This document shows, piece after piece, positions 1-14,027 of a stretch of DNA of 64,000 nucleotides. How positions within the stretch are numbered: position 1 is the stretch's first letter; every line of letters begins with the position of its first letter. The DNA is from Sinohyriopsis cumingii (lineage: Eukaryota > Mollusca > Bivalvia > Unionida > Unionidae), in the NCBI GenBank assembly GCA_028554795.2, contig JAPYKE020000269.1, positions 220,075 to 284,074 on the forward strand, read 5' to 3'. Both the position numbers and the translations under genes were made by a program. The notes beneath the pieces are model-generated. The model was not told the DNA's origin, did not search any database, and saw only the letters and a program-made list of their open reading frames with translations.

Positions 1-761
1 GGTTACCCTGAAGTGGTCTTATTATTCTTCGACTTCAGTTTATGTTAGCTCTCATGATGATAAAAACATACTTTTAACACCTCTCGTTATTGTAATAGTC
101 ATATTAATTGTTTGTGTCATATATATTTCTAAACGGTTGTGTATGTTTCTCGCTTTACTCTTATGTGAGTTTGCACCTTTTACTATTGGCTTGTCAATTG
201 AATAGCGGTCCTTGAACAGCGCAGGCTACTGATTTGAACTCATAGCTAACGAAGTATTGGTTAGGGCATTATTCTTCGTATTTATCAAATCGTCTTTAGA
301 GCAGTGTTGTATTTGCTGTTTCTATATGGATGTTGTTCAACACAACGAGCCATTCCAGAATAATTATGTTGAATCTGGCATTTTTTATGAAACAAGATTA
401 AGAAAATATATATAAAGCTAGTGATCTGCATATATAAAAATATCATTAAATATTATGCCTTTAAGCAATCTACTCTGTTAGCAAATTCAAGATAATTAAA
501 TGAACATCCGTTGTCCTAAAGAGATTAACTGTAGTATTCTTGGTTATTCCGTAACTCTTCTTCATGCTTATAATTTCTTTCGCCTTTTTAAGAATATGTA
601 ATCTTGGCCGTTTCGGTACTATTCTTGATGACTTTGAAGCAATATAGCTATGCTTTATGGTTTAATCCAAACGAAAACATAAAGGAAAAAGTAAAAAATA
701 GAAAAACCCTGAACTAAAGAAAAAACTAACAAACATAACAGAAGTGGCAAAATAAACCACT

Positions 762-825
<64 letters not shown>

Positions 826-1002
826 AAACAAAAAACATTTCAACAAAATTTCTTATAGAATTGTTCATTATATTATCCAATAACTAATCTGATTTGTCTA
901 AAAGTGATGGTGTTTCTTCAGATTAAAGGCTAATACATTTGTCGTTCTTAACGACTATGGCTTTGACAGTTTCTGGTAGTCCGGAACTTGAATTAATGAA
1001 TC
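1..1002. other. Left edge: intron 9 or 3' region of gene A
   Basis: Apart from an AT array (765-823), I see no exon matching the tail exons of gene B. A stop-free minus-strand stretch of about 55 codons (roughly 483-648) rich in Lys/Arg exists, but has no good acceptor or similarity, so it is not called. Confidence 0.5.
765..823. repeat. (AT)n microsatellite
   Basis: Uninterrupted AT dinucleotides, about 59 bp; reading frames across it encode only alternating Tyr-Ile. Confidence 0.98.
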
Positions 1003-1169
1003 TTACGATATCCGGGTTCTTGGTTTACCCGATTTTAGGCAGGTGCGCTTCATGACGGCAATGCACACTATGATGTTCAAAACGGCGATACCAATCATTA
1101 GATATCCACCCATAATTAGGAGGTTCATATGCAGCTGACCAAGATGGTCATCATGTTTAGCCGGGTGCT
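1003..1169 (-). CDS. Gene A exon 9: transmembrane helix and juxtamembrane segment
   Basis: Acceptor TTTTCACTCAG precedes 1169 in phase 1, joining the GCC exon in frame as D-E-H-P. The exon encodes a short polar stretch, then a hydrophobic helix from about NLLIMGGYLMIGIAVL to IVCIAVM, followed by the basic stop-transfer KRTCLKSGKPRTRI. The reading frame meets TAA at 1003-1005, but that stop sits inside the donor ATATC|GTAAGA, with the exon ending at 1007 in phase 2. Gene B exon 9 has the same arrangement. Either the protein ends here with a short tail, or splicing at 1007 joins tail exons outside the window. Confidence 0.8.
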
Positions 1170-1609
1170 CTGAGTGAAAATAAAGAATACAATTTGTAAA
1201 TTCATATTGGGATTATACATATATCGCTATAAACGTAACACATGCATCATTATCTATTAAGATTGATGGATGGATGGATGGATATGTATATGTATGTATA
1301 TTATGTATGGACGTTCGGATGCGGAGTACAAATTAATTAAAAAGGTAAAACGCTTTGTCAGTGGATGCACCACTATTAGATCGTATCGGACAATATGTGT
1401 ATGCTCTAGTTAGCGCAATTATAATACAATCCTCAAAACATCTGCATCTCTGGAAGCATAATGCGAAAGCTCCCTGAATGCAAACTGATAGTTTGAGCAG
1501 TATTTAAAAGTCCTCATGAATTCCAGAGCTTTAATAATACACGTAAATGTTGTCAAATTCTAGCTCACTGTTTGTTCCAAATCCAACTAGATTCCTAACA
1601 TGTATATAC

Positions 1610-1699
<90 letters not shown>

Positions 1700-4600
1700 T
1701 ATATTATGTATTACCTCCAGTGTAGCGTGTTTACTAGTAGTTTATTAGTGTATTTGTGAATTAGGTAATGAATGGGAGTAATCATGGTTTCAACTTGGTC
1801 AGTTCAATTTAGAAGTTAACTCAAGGTAGGCGCAGCAAATGTAAAAGTACATGGAACTTTGTCTCCCAAAAAGTGTCAACATCTAATTAACAGTTTGACT
1901 GTACGTCTGTTTAAAGCTTTCTTTAAATCCGTTTAGCTTTGATAAGGGACATTGAACAGGTTATAGTTATTGTATACTAAACAGAAACGTGTTGCCAAAA
2001 AATATTTTTTACGCCGTCTTACTGTTGAGATCTATCAATAATATTTTCGGATTGCTTGAAGCTGTCACGTCTTTTTTTAATACATCGTGTGTTGGAATCC
2101 AGATTAATGCGACGAGGACATATAAGTTGATTTTCTCACCAAACTCAAGAACGCCAAAGAATCTCTCCGTAGATTCTTTATCGACGTTTCTAGTTTGAGT
2201 GGCTTATAAAATGTGTCTAGATGCTATTAATCTGGTAGGATTGTTTTAGCGCTACTCGACAATGATAGAGATAGAAAGATGTGTCCGAATGTAATAATGG
2301 TGGCTGTCATAATAGTCTTCATCCTGTTTAATTATTTATATAGATATTTATATTCTTCACATTATGTTCAGCCACTTTACTTTAATATTAATTTTCATTT
2401 GAGTCTATGGTGAATTTCCTTTCTTCTTCTTTCTAACATTCCACTTTAAAGTCAAGATTTAGAATTCACTTATACAAACCTAAAATGTACAGTGACCTAT
2501 TTCAGAATCATTGTTAGAGATGAAAATGCATTTCGTGTTTGGATTCGTTTATTTATGAGGCAGTACTATAATTTGGCTTTTGTAATCTGCTTATGTAGAT
2601 ACGACCGTTTCTAACGCTACATGTATTTTCAAACGAAGATCAAGGACAGATCAAGAAATAATTACTATGAGGTGTGTGTTGGCTAGGCGATGCGTAGGCA
2701 AATAAGCTTTTGTCAGGGGTATATAATTCCTGGTGATAATAAAATAGATGATAATTTTTATTATAAACAGAATATGGCATCACAAGCAGGCAGCTACAGA
2801 ATGGGAAGCTCCTGCATTTTATTCGTTTCCTTGGCATAATTTTAACGATTTCATTATTAAAAAAAGACATATCGTTACCTCCCGGTCATTATATTCCTGG
2901 AGGGCTGGGGAGCCGTCCACTTATTCAACCAACACACACTGGATCCACACCCAATCACTAGGGTATTCAAACACCATTATTCGATGACAGCAGTGTAATG
3001 TACAGAATTAATTTCCTCTGGTCAATTATCAATTGATTGAGCCCCAATCTAATTCCAAGGTACATTCATTTTTTTTTTACTTAAAAAGAAATCCCAACAT
3101 ATGCCCCCTAGTCGAAACGAGAATAGACATAATTTATGTCCGAAAATCCTTCATTAATTGTAAAAATGCAGCTTTTTTCATGATTAAGCTTGTCGTCAAC
3201 TCTTGCACAAAGAACCCGCCTGTAGTCTGAAGACATATTGGGATAATTAAGCTAAAACCAATTAGAAGGAAAGAACAGCAAATGTACGCTCTTTCTTGAA
3301 CGACCTATACATTATTGTAGTAGTCCAGCCACTCCCCCACAACTGGTAATGAAATGGATCATGCATGCTATAAGTGTTTGCTAGCGAGATTATACAGTGT
3401 CTTTAATACATCATCATTGTTCAACATATACAGCTTTACCTTATTTTAACAATCCCTACTCATCATTATAACATAATATACAAATACGACAGGAATGTGA
3501 CATCTGCCAAATAGTCAAAATGATGACCTTGGAATAACTAAGACCAAACTTGAATAGAATAAAAAGACCTCAAAATGCACACTCTCTTTCTTGAACATGC
3601 ATTTTTATAGCTTGCTAGCTAGACTATATTATATCTTTAACAAGAAAATAATCAGTAGCATTGTTCAAAATAAACAACAAAATAAACAATAATACGACAG
3701 ATGCAAGGTCCCAGAAAATAGTATAAAATCAGGTCCAAATGGTACAGATCTCTCTCACTTGACTGACATCTACCTAATACTCAAATACAAGTCAACTAGC
3801 TTACACATACTGGAGAGTAGACTAACTAATGTACAAATATTCTTCAAAATGTGTTGTTATAACGAAACAACAATTCCAAGTGTGTTACATTTGTCTTATT
3901 TGCATCCATATCTGATTGTATTTCAGCATTAATTGCCCAATACCTAAACGCCTTAATGGAATAGCAAATGTTGACTTCCAATGCATATTGCCGTGCTATA
4001 CCTTAAGCGGAATTGACCTTACGACTGTATGAATTAAACACCATTTGAGCCAAAAAGTGTTTTCAAACATCTGCAAATACTAGCCTAAGATAGGCTTTTG
4101 TCAGCGATCAACGGAATGAACAATGTGTATACTTAAAGGAATATAATGGAGCATGTAAAGAAACTGGTTTAAAATATATAATATGTATGTGCATTCCCAT
4201 ATTTATATGTGGATGACACGCACACAAAACAGGTACAAATATGCAAACAAGTATATAGATAATTGAAATAGCTTTGACCTGGACATTCAATTTAGCTGCC
4301 ATCTAGATGACTTAATTTAGATTGATTTTTGTACAAAACCAACACATTTAACAATATATAGATTCCTTGTTCTCGAATATGGTACGAGTAATGTGAACTT
4401 TATATCAAATAGCCTTAAATAGTAACCCTGTCAAATTCGAGCTTATCAATGTAGCCAATGACCCATCAAACCTCTGAAACAATTGGCAGGAGACTGTTGT
4501 TGACAAAGACGGACGTGAAGCGTTATGAGCATACTCCAAGAACGGAATGAAAAGATTACTAGATCTTACGTGCAAAATGAACTGTCATATATAGTTGGTG

Positions 4601-7600
4601 AGAAACCTTAATCTTCCTAGTCTTCACTGGCAAGCCTAATGCGATTGCTGCCCTACATATCCGGTTGGTCTAACTGTAGTCTAACTGCAGTCACATTTGG
4701 CCCACGGGAATCTTTTTTATGGCTCATACAAAATTTACTTATATAACTATAATATAAATCAGCAAGTATGGCCCACGAACTTCACATTTTTGGTTCATGA
4801 GAAGAAAATAGACCACCTTGCTGTATATCCAACTGGATATAGAGATCGTATTCAAACATCTAATAACTTTCAGAACAAAACATTACAGTTTGCGCTAGAG
4901 GCCAAACTATTTGGAATGTATTCTTCACACCTAATCCAGTTATCATCAATAAAACTTCAGCAGTACGAGGAATCAAGGACAATAATGCTGACATCAAGGC
5001 TAATCCTCTGAAACAACCCTTCCCAAAATACCATTATGCGAGAATGATAATTGGATCCAGGTAAAGTATATCGCAACAAGCGATATTCATGAGACGATAT
5101 CAAATCAACTATCGATGAGACTGTGGGTATAGAATAGCTTTTGGAAACTTACTTATCAAAGGAAAAATCGGTGCATTCTATTCCCACAAGCTAGGACCAT
5201 GAACGGCGTTCACTGAATCAATTGCAAGCTACGCACACTGTCACAGAGAAGAATTTTACTTTAATCAAAGTACAAAACAAAAATATATTAACAACTGAAC
5301 AGCAGAATAATAAAGGTAGATTCATAAAGTTACAAGACTATATTAAAAAACTATATGTCAATGTATTTATGCACATGAAAGTGAGACACTTCTACAGGAC
5401 CTATATCACCATAAATCGTTAGTATTCAACCAAACATGATATATTATCCACCAAATGTCATACATGGAATTGGTGTATCTATTTCAGATTTCGTTTCAAA
5501 ACTCCATCCGTTCTGAAAACTTGCAATCTATCTGGAAATATGCTATCGTATCCTCATCTTAAAGAATGGGGAAACTCAAAGCTCCAAAGTATTTTGTTAA
5601 ACTGTATGATAAATACGTTATACCCTGGTTACTAATGAAATGTGTGGTCAAAAAATCTTATACTTTAGATAATGGAAAACATAGATGGTATACTAGTAAC
5701 ATTAAAGGTCTCCGAATTCGCTGTTCACCACCAATCCAATTTTTATCCATCACCTACAGAACAAGACAAAAAGTTATTAACGGATGCCAAGGGCATTTAT
5801 TTGACGGTATCGAATCCAACATGCCATACACTCACCAAAATGGATGAATTCCAAAACCTTTAACCAAAATTTGATTAGGAATTTAGTTATTCCAAATGTT
5901 AAGGGACAAGGGACTTTCGGTCTCTGTAAATAGCCTCATAAAACGGCCACAATTTAATTTCTTTATTTTAAAAGATTTTTTAATATAATTTTTATATAGA
6001 TATATCTTAGTATTTAAAATTCTGCATTTATTTTTAAATATTTATCGCGATCGCGATCACGTCATCGGTAGAGTGTGGATAGATGTGAAAAGTGAAACTG
6101 ACTTGAATGCATCTATACAAACTAAACTAGACCCTCAGTTATGAAGCAACATGAAACCTTCAAGACATTTAGCATACTAGCTATGTCGAAATCTCTACAA
6201 CTTTTAGCATTTTATGCAGGTTACGTTAACTTTAACGAAAAGGTTTCTATTCTACAGTAGACATTACCTAATCAGCTGTCGTCGATGCCACGTTCTATAC
6301 TACGTACAAAATCAGTGTTTCATATCGTCTGCTTCTGGTAATTTATATATTAACTGAAACATATATACACTTGATACAATAAATAGTGTGAAATCAGCAG
6401 TTATGTTTCTTCTAAACAAGCTTGGGTTTTTAAAACAATTCTGCCAGATTTTACAGTCTATGAAGTCCTCAGAATTTAGCAGCGCATTCGACAATACGTT
6501 AATTTTGTTGACAGAAGATACTGTGACCATCTAACACATAAACATTATCGGTTGCGATTCATACCAACGAGCGGAGATATGAACGCAAAATGAGTAACTC
6601 ATACATTCATACTATTTTTGTAGGTACACAATTTATTTTGGCGGTCACTTCACGTTAACACAAAATGCCATCTTATGTTTCTTTACGCACAAATGGCGTT
6701 CAAATGTCAATTGATATTCGTGAATTTTCTTTTTCTGGTTTTACTGCATTTTCAGGAGATTCTTTAGAGCAGATAATAACTGGAATAATTGGATGGGCGC
6801 AGATAAATATAGAAGAGGCGCACTGAGGAATGATATTCGCAACAATAAAGAGCAGTCAATTATGCGTTTCTTACTTAAACGGTCTTTTAAAATGGAATGA
6901 TGCTAAGAAATACTCTCTGTGTACTTTTGATTACAGTACCATGTTTAGTTGAACGTGTTTTGTTTTATTGTACTCTCCAATGATTTTAAATTACTTTAAA
7001 TTAATACCCAGAGAAATAGGATCATAATATGCATAGTGTTAATCACATACATCTGTTATACAGTCAGCACTCGATCTAGTAAAATAAAATGCAATTTTCA
7101 TTAGTATGTGTTCGTTTGTTTTAATTTCATCAATTATTATAGCACATAATGTAAATAACCATCCGTAGACGGGATTTAAAATAGACCTACTCCGTGAGAT
7201 ACTGTTAACACAAGCTATTGATTGCAGCTATTCTCAAACAAATGTTTATGGAAGGAAAGTAATATTGAACAATTTGTTTGCTTCTACTGCAACGATATAT
7301 CTAAAATCTGGTGATTTCTTTTTTTAAAAATAAGTTGTGAAAAGCAGATAATCGAAGTTTTGAATAGATCTATATTACCATAAGGTCCCTTATTAAGCCC
7401 TTCGTTATTTTACATTGTCAATTATGTACATTTGTGTGCAATATGTCGATGGCGCAGACAAGAAACGATTGTGATATTAAATATTAATCCTCTTATATCA
7501 ATCAGTAAATGTTTAAGCCCATTTATAAATTGTATATTTTCTGCCCTAAGAAGTTTTCTTTTAACTAAAAATAGTGTATATTTTTTTAAATTATGCGCTA

Positions 7601-10600
7601 TATGTTAACAACAATTGCTCTATCTTCCTTACTTTCTATTTGTTGCATGTTCGGATGATTAACTCAAACAGTTATCTATGTAATGTTTTCAATAAGGAGT
7701 CAAAAATAACTTTGAAATTATTAGTTTCAAAGTATGTTTCGAAGCTTAGACTTTAAAGTAATCAACAAATGGCCGGGAGGGTAGGTGTGGCTTATATAAA
7801 ACAGTTTCTACAATAGAGGAGAAAACCATTGGCGTTTGAATAGTTCATTATTATTATTAAGCGATCTTAAATAAGAAAATAAACACTTATTTTGGGAGGA
7901 CAGATTTACCTATTTTATTTATGTGACTGACAAGAATCTTTTGGGGGCCCAAAATCGGCTATTATCGCATATTTACTGACAATATCTCTCAGAGTTTTTA
8001 AACACATTACTTCTTTCAATTAGGTAATGTAAATACTATTAACTAGGAAGGAGTCCTGATCCCCTTTTGCATCTCATGACACACACATATGACAAGTATA
8101 ATCTGGACACTTTAAATCAATATCGATACATTGTAACTTACAAAGGAGCATCGTGGCAGTCTTTAATTTAGTGTTATCATAATGAAATCTTCTTTTTGTC
8201 TGATAAACAAACAAAAACCAGCGTTACAGTGTACTATCATAGCAATTTACAATAAACTCAACGATAAGTATAAGGCAAAACAGCATTGCGAAAAGGTAAA
8301 CCAAGTTCAAGAAATACGGAGAAAACCGGGTAAAGTTTCAAACGATAAGTATTTGAATTAATCTGCGATTTTCAATACCTTGTTCGTCTCATACGAACAA
8401 TAAGAACTTTGAAAGTTCAATATGTCATGTACAGCTATACAACTCAAGATTAATTAACTCGAGCTTCCATAAAAAACCATATGTGCCCAATCAGTAACAT
8501 CTTCTACTGCAGAGGCTATCAATCAAACTCCAGAACAATCACACAAGTACATTCCACGTTTACATTCATATTATAAATCTGTATATCACGGTGTGTGATC
8601 AGCCCATATTTTAATCCAGAACACGAGGGTTACTCCAAAATTACATACGCCAAACTAAACATTCTTGCATGGCTTTGACGGTAAGAATATTGGTGAGAAT
8701 AGTTATGAACTACTGTGAACACGGTGAACATCTTAGTTTGCAATTGATTTGGGGAGGAAAAATGACCTGAATTGCATGGTTAAGCATACAATTATTTGCA
8801 TTTTTTTAAAAGTCAAGAGCAAGGAACATACATGTCAATTTTCGTTCCTCTGGATTAATCCGATCTGATTTAATTGTCTTAACTGAAAGCAACGACCATT
8901 ATTCTATTCCACCGCGCCTGTGACTTTATATTAAGACTGATTGAAGCATGGCAATTCTACTTTTGCATGGAGTTTTTGAATATTTCCACAGAACAAAACA
9001 GAAATGTGAGAGGGACAGTATAATTTTGGTATTATAGCCTAATATCAGGACTCTAAACGATGCAAATGAGGAAAGCGCTTTAGACAGAGAAGAAAATCAA
9101 AATATTCGTCTATGATTAAATGTCAACGCTGTGCAATATCAATGAATATCAATTAATTATTGGCCGGCCTCTTCTGTTTTGACCCTGAAAGTGAACCAAC
9201 AAAACCATTTAAAATAAACGATGTTAGGTGGTAGTGAGGTGGGGTATGGATTCACCAGCAACGTAGGAAACTTCGCGGAAACCTTTCAACAAAGTAGAAT
9301 CATCTTGTAAAACATCGAAATTGAGATTTATAGGAATTAAATTAGTTGTTTGTACCTTATATTGATGCCGACAAGCCACATTTTTTCATGCCATCTGTCT
9401 CGGTGCGAACATCGGAATCAGGTTTACTTGGCAATATAATGAAGAGCAAAATAAATCATGCAAAGAAGATTGCTGTTCTTTTCTCTGAGTTAAGAAACTC
9501 ATACTTCATACACAAAATAAAGAAAAACAATCTTACCGTCGTGGCAGTCTGAGTACGAGTCTGACCCAGCTCTGTCAGTAGTCATGCCTTTCCCACACAG
9601 TAGGCACAAGATCTGTCCAGCTGAGTTCTGGAAAGTCCCCAACTCACAGGCAAGGCATGATTTTTGACCTGACCAATATTGGTATGTACCGGCCGGGCAA
9701 GGATTACACGAAGTCTGTCCTATTTGACTTTGGTATGTACCAGCGAGACACATATCGCATGATGTTTGACCTGCATTGGCCTGGTATGATCCACTAGAAC
9801 AGGCAATACACACAGTTTGGCCGGTCCTATTTTGGTATGTCCCAGCTGGACATTGACTACACGAATATTGGTGCCCTAAAGGTTGATAGGTTCCTGCTAA
9901 ACAAGGCTCGCAGTATCCAATGAAACGGGAACCCGGTGAACATTCTGTCAATGTGAATAATTCTTTTGAACAAAATGTATGCTAATTAAATATTTCTGAT
10001 CTACTTTGAGGGGTTATTAACACAGTACCGTTTACATGTCATTTTGTACATTTAGTATGTTAGATATTTGCAACAATACATGTCCGTGTTGCATGTTTCG
10101 CTGTTCCTTAGTATATTTGCAGTGTACACTTATTGTATCCTGGACGTAGAATACACAACAATAATGATGTAATATGAATTAATTTCAAACAGCAAGAAAT
10201 CTCAATGCATATTTCATACTTGCTTTATAATAGGCAAACGTAATTCTAGTGAATATACAAAATACATCTTGTATAATTTAACGTGGGAACAATGTCGGAA
10301 AGAAGACGATACTGGCATTTTTTTAAACAAGTGTCGTATTTCAATCAATATTTTACTATATTAGTGTACTTTTTGAGGCTAAGTCGAGCTCTTTATGTCC
10401 TTGGTTTAAATCCATGGCTACGTCAGGGCTTTACAGTGATATCCTGACCCTAGATTTCATTTGAAAAAATTTGCATTTGAAAACTGTTGGTGTTTAACAT
10501 GTACTAAAATTGATAATTTTCTGATATGGGACAGGGAAATTCACACGATCAAATAAAACATGGGCATTGTTAGAATCATAACAATATTGTCACTTAAAAT

Positions 10601-11116
10601 ATAAAAAACTATATCTGAGGCAGTCTAGAAAGTAAATTTAAAAAGAAAGGATTATGCATGAAACTGGTAAAATTACGTCAACGCAATATGTAATATTTGT
10701 TAACACCAACACCATGTGCGTTCGGCATCCCCTAGTCTTGAAATGCTATACAGTATGTGGCTAGATGATTCGTGTTTCATTAAATTCCTAAAATAAGACT
10801 AAACTCTTCAATATTTAAAAAGAAAACTATAAAGGAAACACGTCCATGTGGTCAACAGTTAGAAACACAATATAATTTTGATGTACACGACATCAAAAGT
10901 GACAAAGCCTAATGCCACGAGAGGTTGAAATAATGAGTTTCAGAAAAAAAGGTGAAAAATGGATTGAAACCAGAAATAGAACAGTTAACGTGAAAAAAAG
11001 ATATGCTGCCTGTGCAAATGGGAAAGTGCTTTTGAAAAGCTTATAATGTAGCCAATATTATACATGAAGTACTTGACACATTTTGCTACGTTCTGTTAAG
11101 CCTTCTGTACAAAACC

Positions 11117-11194
<78 letters not shown>

Positions 11195-12038
11195 ATTATC
11201 AAGCGATCACTTGTAGAATTCAAGGAAAGCACTTTCCGTTCTATTTGGGGTACATTTTCAATCCTCTATATATTTTCTTCATATCTTGATATCTGTCATA
11301 TGAATCCGGAATGACCGTGTACTAATGATAATTAATTACTAGGTCGACATGTGGGTTTGTCTCCTACGCAGGAATGCCTCTACAACCGACTCTATACCAT
11401 CAGTTTTTGGTGATGTGTGTATGGTCGAGATGGTATAGGAATCGGTACTTACAAAAAAGGCGATGGGAGCCATTTACCAGCGCACCAAGATTTTAATGTT
11501 CGTAGAGTACGAATTAGGATTACATGTGGATTTAACTAAATGCCTAAAACCTCGCAGTCTGTAGATGCTATCCCTGGATTTTTTATATCAAAACTGCACA
11601 ACTTATGAATTACAGGGTTAGGTAAGTTTCATATAGCATCTGTTTATCGTTGCTACGGGGTTACTCTTTGTCTGGTTAATTTCTAAAGTCAAAATTGACT
11701 GTCTAATGAACGCATGAATTCAAGACTCTAAGGATTTCCACTAAGGCTGTAATTATCATTTCAGTGAGGTCGTAGGTCGGACGGTTATGAAACAATTGGC
11801 AATTAAATGCCGTTGCTTACTCTGTAGCAGATAATATTGCATATTACTTACTTATTCACTCTAACTGCTTTAGTAATTGTTTTTATTTCGATTTAAATTT
11901 TATCGACTTTGGAGATGCAAAACTCAAAAATGAAAGTCGTCTTCATCCAAATTTACCTACATAACCTTTTCCTTTCGGATGTAAGCACACATAAAATCAA
12001 TATTACCAGCCAGCTATCTCTCATTTGTCACAGATAAC

Positions 12039-12109
<71 letters not shown>

Positions 12110-13996
12110 TTTTGCAACATAGTTATTATATGGCACATATATTTCTGTTGAAGATTTTGTTCTACATTGGTGGAAAGCAGGAGACTGGATATGTTTGATA
12201 TAAACAAATATTGCATTTATTTTCTTTATACATATTTTACGAATATTTATCTTATGTATAATTCCCGTTTGTGAACCATGTATCTTGCTGAGGTAAGAAA
12301 GTGTGATATTAAAATTATTTCATGCTCAAGGACATCAGGAAAGACCTCTTTTGAAAAATATATTTCAATATAAAAAACATGCCACAAATGAAAAACATGT
12401 TTTTGCCACTAGAATAAAAACTCAGGTAAATTACGGCTGCTAAATGCTTTCATCATATTTTTCAAATATGGTAAATGTATCTTGCAATCCGAATCATAGA
12501 CTATTGATGTTCGTTTATGAAACAAAATTACTGTGGGACCTTGCCTCGTTGGAAACTGTATCAGATTTACAACTAACCATTTCCTGTATGAAACAAAATT
12601 CCTGGACGACAACTGGCATGACCTGATTTGATAATGGCTGTATTTGGATACAACAACTGGCTGATTTTCAAACGTGAGTGCCGATCTTCAAGTAAACACA
12701 ACATTTAGTACTGTTCTAAAAGTTGCCTTACAAATTAGTATAAGACAGATAAGTAAATGGATCAATTGATTCATAGAAATAAGAACAAACAGAGATATAA
12801 TTTACACATATTTCAGCGTAAATAGGAGAATAATATATGTATATACTTACTTGTCACACACGTGTCACGAACAATATCACAGTAATTACCACTGCCAATG
12901 CACCCGGAAACAATACAACCTAGAATTAGATACGGTCATTTTAATTTATGTGTAAGGTACACAAAATGTATTTATACAATTATAGATAATCCTACATCTC
13001 TGTATTGGGCAAAGATAACGAAAATACCTGCATATACAAACTGGTCCAATATTTCGTATCGTCTCCGTTTCTATTTGTCATCATATTAAAATATTTACAA
13101 ATAATTCAAGAAAGCAATTAAAATAAAACCAATTCAGAACACAGAGAGAAAGATAGTAACATAAACAATTTCAGAGAAGTGAGAGAATGCAGAGCTTTCT
13201 AATTACAATTTCGCCATTAGTATTGCTTGATCCATGACATTGTCGACTTCGTTGAAGTAATGTTGTTGTTGTTGCTGCTGTTGGGTTTAATGCCAGTTTT
13301 CAGCACACGATAGGCTATACATGGCGGCCAGTATTAATGGTGGAGGTAGAATCCTGGAAAACCCCATAAAGAACCACCGACCCATGAGAAGCTACTGGCA
13401 AGCTTCCTCACATACCAACATTGGCCAAATCCGAGACTCGAACCACACAGACAGACTAGCATTAGTAGCGGTAGTGGTAGTATAAGAATAATATACTCTA
13501 GTATGACGTTAATCAATAATGACAGCAAAGGTAAATTCTGGCTAATCGCAGTACAAAGGAACAGAAAACTCATCAAGCAAAAACATTTGCAACAGGCTAT
13601 ATCCCTTGTTTTGACAAACATCCCATGAACCAACTTCAGCCTGCTACACTGTTGGACATACTACAAACATATATGGCTGAGAAAGGTCAATGGGACACAA
13701 TTTAACATCTCGAAGGCATTTTTTTTTCACAACTTTTTTCGAAATGAATTCTTCTCAGACCTAAATGAATAACACAGGAAACACAATCACTGTGGTATAA
13801 GAAGAAAACTGTAAGGCGACAACATTAGATTTAGCTTTATGAACGTAGAAAAACAAACCCGATTAATTGTTTTAAATGCCTTGTTTGGGACTTCAGCTCT
13901 TCCATTCATACTACATGACTCTTTTCTTAAGATTTGCAAAGAATCATCAAAAAACATGAAGTTACCGAAGAAGAGTTTTATTTCCAATTTATTGTC

Positions 13997-14027
<31 letters not shown>

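Larger units (their letters stand above)
9945..12850 (-). other. Intron 7 of gene A
   Basis: 2.9 kb holding two AT arrays (11120-11191 and 12043-12107); no coding or element signature seen. Confidence 0.75.

Noticed and set aside
483-648. Stop-free basic stretch on the minus strand as a possible tail exon of gene A
   Set aside because: No polypyrimidine tract or good acceptor, and no likeness to the tail of gene B; AT-rich chance frame is as likely.
13334-13633. 99-codon minus-strand frame with hydrophobic segments in gene A intron 6
   Set aside because: No usable splice sites joining exons 6 and 7 through it; the direct join of those exons is in frame without it.
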